A stretch of 64,000 bases of DNA. Source: Wallemia ichthyophaga EXF-994 (Eukaryota > Basidiomycota > Wallemiomycetes > Wallemiales > Wallemiaceae). Shown here piece after piece: positions 61,601-64,000 of the stretch. Position 1 is the first letter of the stretch. Each line of letters begins with the position of its first letter. The DNA is taken from contig NW_008806279.1 of NCBI RefSeq assembly GCF_000400465.1, positions 248,001 through 312,000 on the forward strand. The letters run 5' to 3'. The position numbers were made by a program, and so were the translations under genes. The notes under the pieces were generated by a model that saw only the letters and a list, made by a program, of their open reading frames with translations, was not told where the DNA came from and ran no database searches.

Positions 61601-62619
61601 TTCCATAATTGAGAAAACATTAATAGCTGTGTCGATATCTCTGTGATGCTTGCAAGCCATGAGAAGCCAATTGTATGTGTGAACGCGTCCAGGGAGTAGA
61701 TCAAGTCTAACGGCCATATTGAAGATAGACATGGCAATCTTGAAGTTTTGTTCCGATTCGAGTGCTTGAGCTTCAGCCTCGAGCGAAGGGTCTAAAAGCT
61801 TACGAGCATTGATGGAGCTGAGGTTGTTGTGAACAAAGTTATCCCTGAGACACAAGATAGTGATCAGATTGGCGTAAGTATTCGCTGTGGGCTTGAGATC
61901 CCTAGCTATCATGTCATTGTAGAAAGAGACAGCATCATCAACAGTGAAAGAGTCAGGACGGGTGACGCAGAGGGCTTCAAGAGCAGTGTCCCATAATTCG
62001 ACGGTTGGATCAGTGACCGTGTATACTGAGCTAACAATCCGTTTAACCGCATAAAAGTCATTAGAGTCTTTAGCCGCGCTAATACGTGAGATGAGTTCGT
62101 TACCGAGTTCAGATTGTGTGTTACCGAGTTGAAGATTGTGCAAGTCATGAGTATTCTGTGGCGGGGAAATATGATCAGCTGCATCTTCTATACCGCTTTT
62201 AACATTTTCTACAGAAGTCGTTGAATTACTCCTAGGGCGCCCGCTTTGCTCAATCTGAGCCGGATGAACACTTTGTGTGGTGATATTTCGACGCTGATCA
62301 CGAATAGCCCTAACGACTTCGCCACGCGATGAGTTGCTAACGCTCTGGCGTCTAGAAAGTTTATTCCTATAAGCCTGCGAAGGAGAGCGGCCTTCTTCGT
62401 CGTCGTTTGAGTTGTTGTTGGCTTGAGTAAAAGCGCGTCCGTAGCCCTGTAAAGAATAAGGATAAAGCAAACGAGTTCAAATTTAAAACCCACGTGATAT
62501 CCTTGATAGAAATTGCGGCCAGGATGGAAACCTGTGCCGGGACCACCAGAAGTTGCAGACGGGCTTTGAGCTACGATGCTCCTAAATTGGTGCTGAAATG
62601 AACGAAAGAATGTTTTCAT
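58683..62619 (-). CDS. Large pentatricopeptide-repeat (PPR) protein, probably mitochondrial
   Basis: Exons 62619-62494, 62446-61550, 61507-59122 and 59074-58683 (introns 47, 42 and 47 nt) give 1266 residues. The N-terminus (MKTFFRSFQHQFRSIVAQSP) is basic, aromatic and acid-free, as in mitochondrial presequences. PPR units recur, for example DAVSFYNDMIARDLKPTANT, HEALEILDQMMAERVRPSSV with TYGAIINACTRIG, and RALYYYGEMLACRVAPSAHT with YKLLLDAYG, plus a C-terminal SKSREVFEAMVDPPMG. Fungal PPR proteins of this size act in mitochondrial mRNA stability or translation. The exact orthologue (a Pet309/Ppr-type protein) is not determined. Confidence 0.85.
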
Positions 62620-62684
62620 CCCACTTCTCTATAGGAGTTCTTTATTCTTTAGCTGTTGGGCGTTTTATCTAAACCATCACTAAA

Positions 62685-63915
62685 ATGCCAAATCGTAACG
62701 ACGTCGTAAATTTCGCAGCAGGTCCATCGACGCTGCCAACCGTAGTGCTTGAGAAAGCTGCTCAAGGTCTTCTCAACTACAATGGCCTCGGTATGGGCGT
62801 TGCTGAGATTTCTCACCGCTCAAAGGAATTCAAAGCAGTTAGCGAGAAGACTGTGAGCGATTTCAAGACCCTAATGGATGTCCCAGATACGCATGAGGTT
62901 CTTCTTATGCAGGGTGGCGGTATGGGTGCCTTCTCCACCGTTGTACTCAATTTGCTCGCTGCCTGGAAACTGCAGAACCCTGAATCGAACGCTAAGACTA
63001 CGTTAGATTACATCGTCACAGGCAGCTGGTCTAATAAAGCGGCAGGCGAAGCTAAGAGATTGACTCAAGGTACCGATGTCTCCGTCAATGTCGCTTTGGA
63101 CGCACGCAATCACAGCCAAGACGGCAAATCATTCTCCAATATCCCACCAGCTAACGAATGGAAGTACTCAGAGAACCCAGCCTTTGTCTATTACTGCGAT
63201 AATGAAACGGTCAACGGAGTAGAGTTTGATAAGAGCTTCCCATATGATTCACTCCCACCAAACACAAATCTCGTTGCGGATGTTTCGTCAAACATACTCT
63301 CTCGCAAGATTGACGTGAGCAAGCATGCTGTTGTTTACGGTGGTGCACAGAAGAATGCGGGTATCGCTGGTCTTACACTGGTGATTGTCCGCAAGGATCT
63401 CCTCGTAGACACAGACGCAGCTTTCAATCTCGGCGGTATCCCTCAAGTCCCACACCTGTGTGACTACAAACGTCACGCGGACAATGAGAGTATGTACAAT
63501 ACACCACCTATGTTCGCAATCTACGTTTCAGGACTCACATTTGAGCATATTTTGAACCACGGAGGCGTTGATGAATACTCAAAGCGCAGTGACAGAAAGA
63601 GTAGTAAACTCTATCAAGTGATTGACAACTCCAACGGGTTGTACAAACCAAAGGTATCACCAGAAAGCAGGAGTCGAATGAACGTTGTGTTTACTCTTCC
63701 AGATGAGGAGACGGAGAAGAGATACCTTAATGAAGCTGACAAGTTGGGATTGAAGAACCTCAAAGGACACAGGTAGGTATTGGTGTACTACTGGGAGAAG
63801 CCGTAGTAAGCTAATCCCCCGCAGATCCGTTGGAGGAATCAGAGCATCGTTGTACAACGGCATAACGGAAGAAGACGCAGATAAGCTTATAGAGATGATG
63901 AAGTCGTTCAAGTAG
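62685..63915 (+). CDS. SER1: Phosphoserine aminotransferase
   Basis: PLP enzyme converting 3-phosphohydroxypyruvate to phosphoserine in serine synthesis. Exons 62685-63772 and 63825-63915 (52-nt intron) give 392 residues. It opens VVNFAAGPSTLPTVVLEKAA, then GMGVAEISHRSKEF, LLMQGGGMGAFSTVVLNLLA, VTGSWSNKAAGEAKRL and VADVSSNILSRKIDVSKHA. YGGAQKNAGIAGLTLVIVRK carries the PLP Lys (GAQKN). The C-terminus GHRSVGGIRASLYNGITEED is joined over the intron. Length and motifs are standard. Divergent from the PPR gene with 65 bp between ATGs. Confidence 0.96.
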
Positions 63916-64000
63916 ATTGTAATTGATAGATGTATGCAAATGAATGAATATTGAGTGTCTATATTTCGGTGATAGCGCCTGCACGCCATTTCACCAGTGC

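Overview
The window looks like nuclear DNA of a compact basidiomycete genome, most likely a Wallemia-type fungus. That is an inference from gene content and architecture, not a database match. The evidence is: spliceosomal introns almost all 42-61 nt with GTRNGT donors and CTAAC/CTRAY-like branch sites; a class I hydrophobin rich in acidic residues; fungal forms of Mediator, Utp10, Atg18, Bir1 and Prp5; tiny intergenic gaps; and no operons. I rebuilt about 35 protein genes by joining open frames across introns and checking phase at every junction. Exon coordinates are in the evidence fields.

Layout. 0-8.5 kb: an unknown protein, a Pumilio/PUF RNA-binding protein, a WW protein, ARV1 (sterol/GPI lipid transport), a tubby-fold-like protein and cytosolic prolyl-tRNA synthetase. 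9-14.4 kb: a candidate micro-protein, the autophagy PROPPIN Atg18, the BIR-repeat protein Bir1, an unresolved small gene, and succinyl-CoA ligase beta. 14.7-20.4 kb is the accessory part. Two paralogous small secreted RlpA-like (double-psi beta-barrel) proteins flank a tRNA-Ile gene and about 2 kb of AT-rich DNA full of short broken coding-like pieces. A second gene-poor stretch and a hydrophobin follow. 20.8-36 kb: COQ2, the spliceosomal DEAD-box ATPase Prp5, an Sfp1-like zinc-finger protein, nicotinamide riboside kinase, a membrane-anchored or secreted GMC oxidoreductase, an amino-acid permease, DNA primase large subunit and Mediator subunit Med7. 36-52.8 kb: NIF3, the 2019-residue Utp10, Apc4, a CorA-type Mg transporter, a CDF metal transporter, a JmjC hydroxylase and an HSF-domain factor. 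53-64 kb: a short Med13, a repetitive secreted His/Asp/Cys-rich protein with Kex2-like sites, the Hsp90 activator Aha1, a 1266-residue PPR protein and phosphoserine aminotransferase.

Most genes are housekeeping and only incidentally adjacent. Several divergent pairs (WW/ARV1, PRI2/MED7, NIF3/UTP10, PPR/SER1) start within about 35-65 bp of each other and must share promoters. The places most worth a second look are the surface-protein and decayed-DNA region at 14.7-20.4 kb, the repetitive secreted protein at 55.9-57.2 kb, the HSF-like gene with a 9-nt micro-exon between two 133-nt introns, the CorA protein with SMN in place of GMN, and an ARV1 whose N-terminal zinc ribbon I cannot find.
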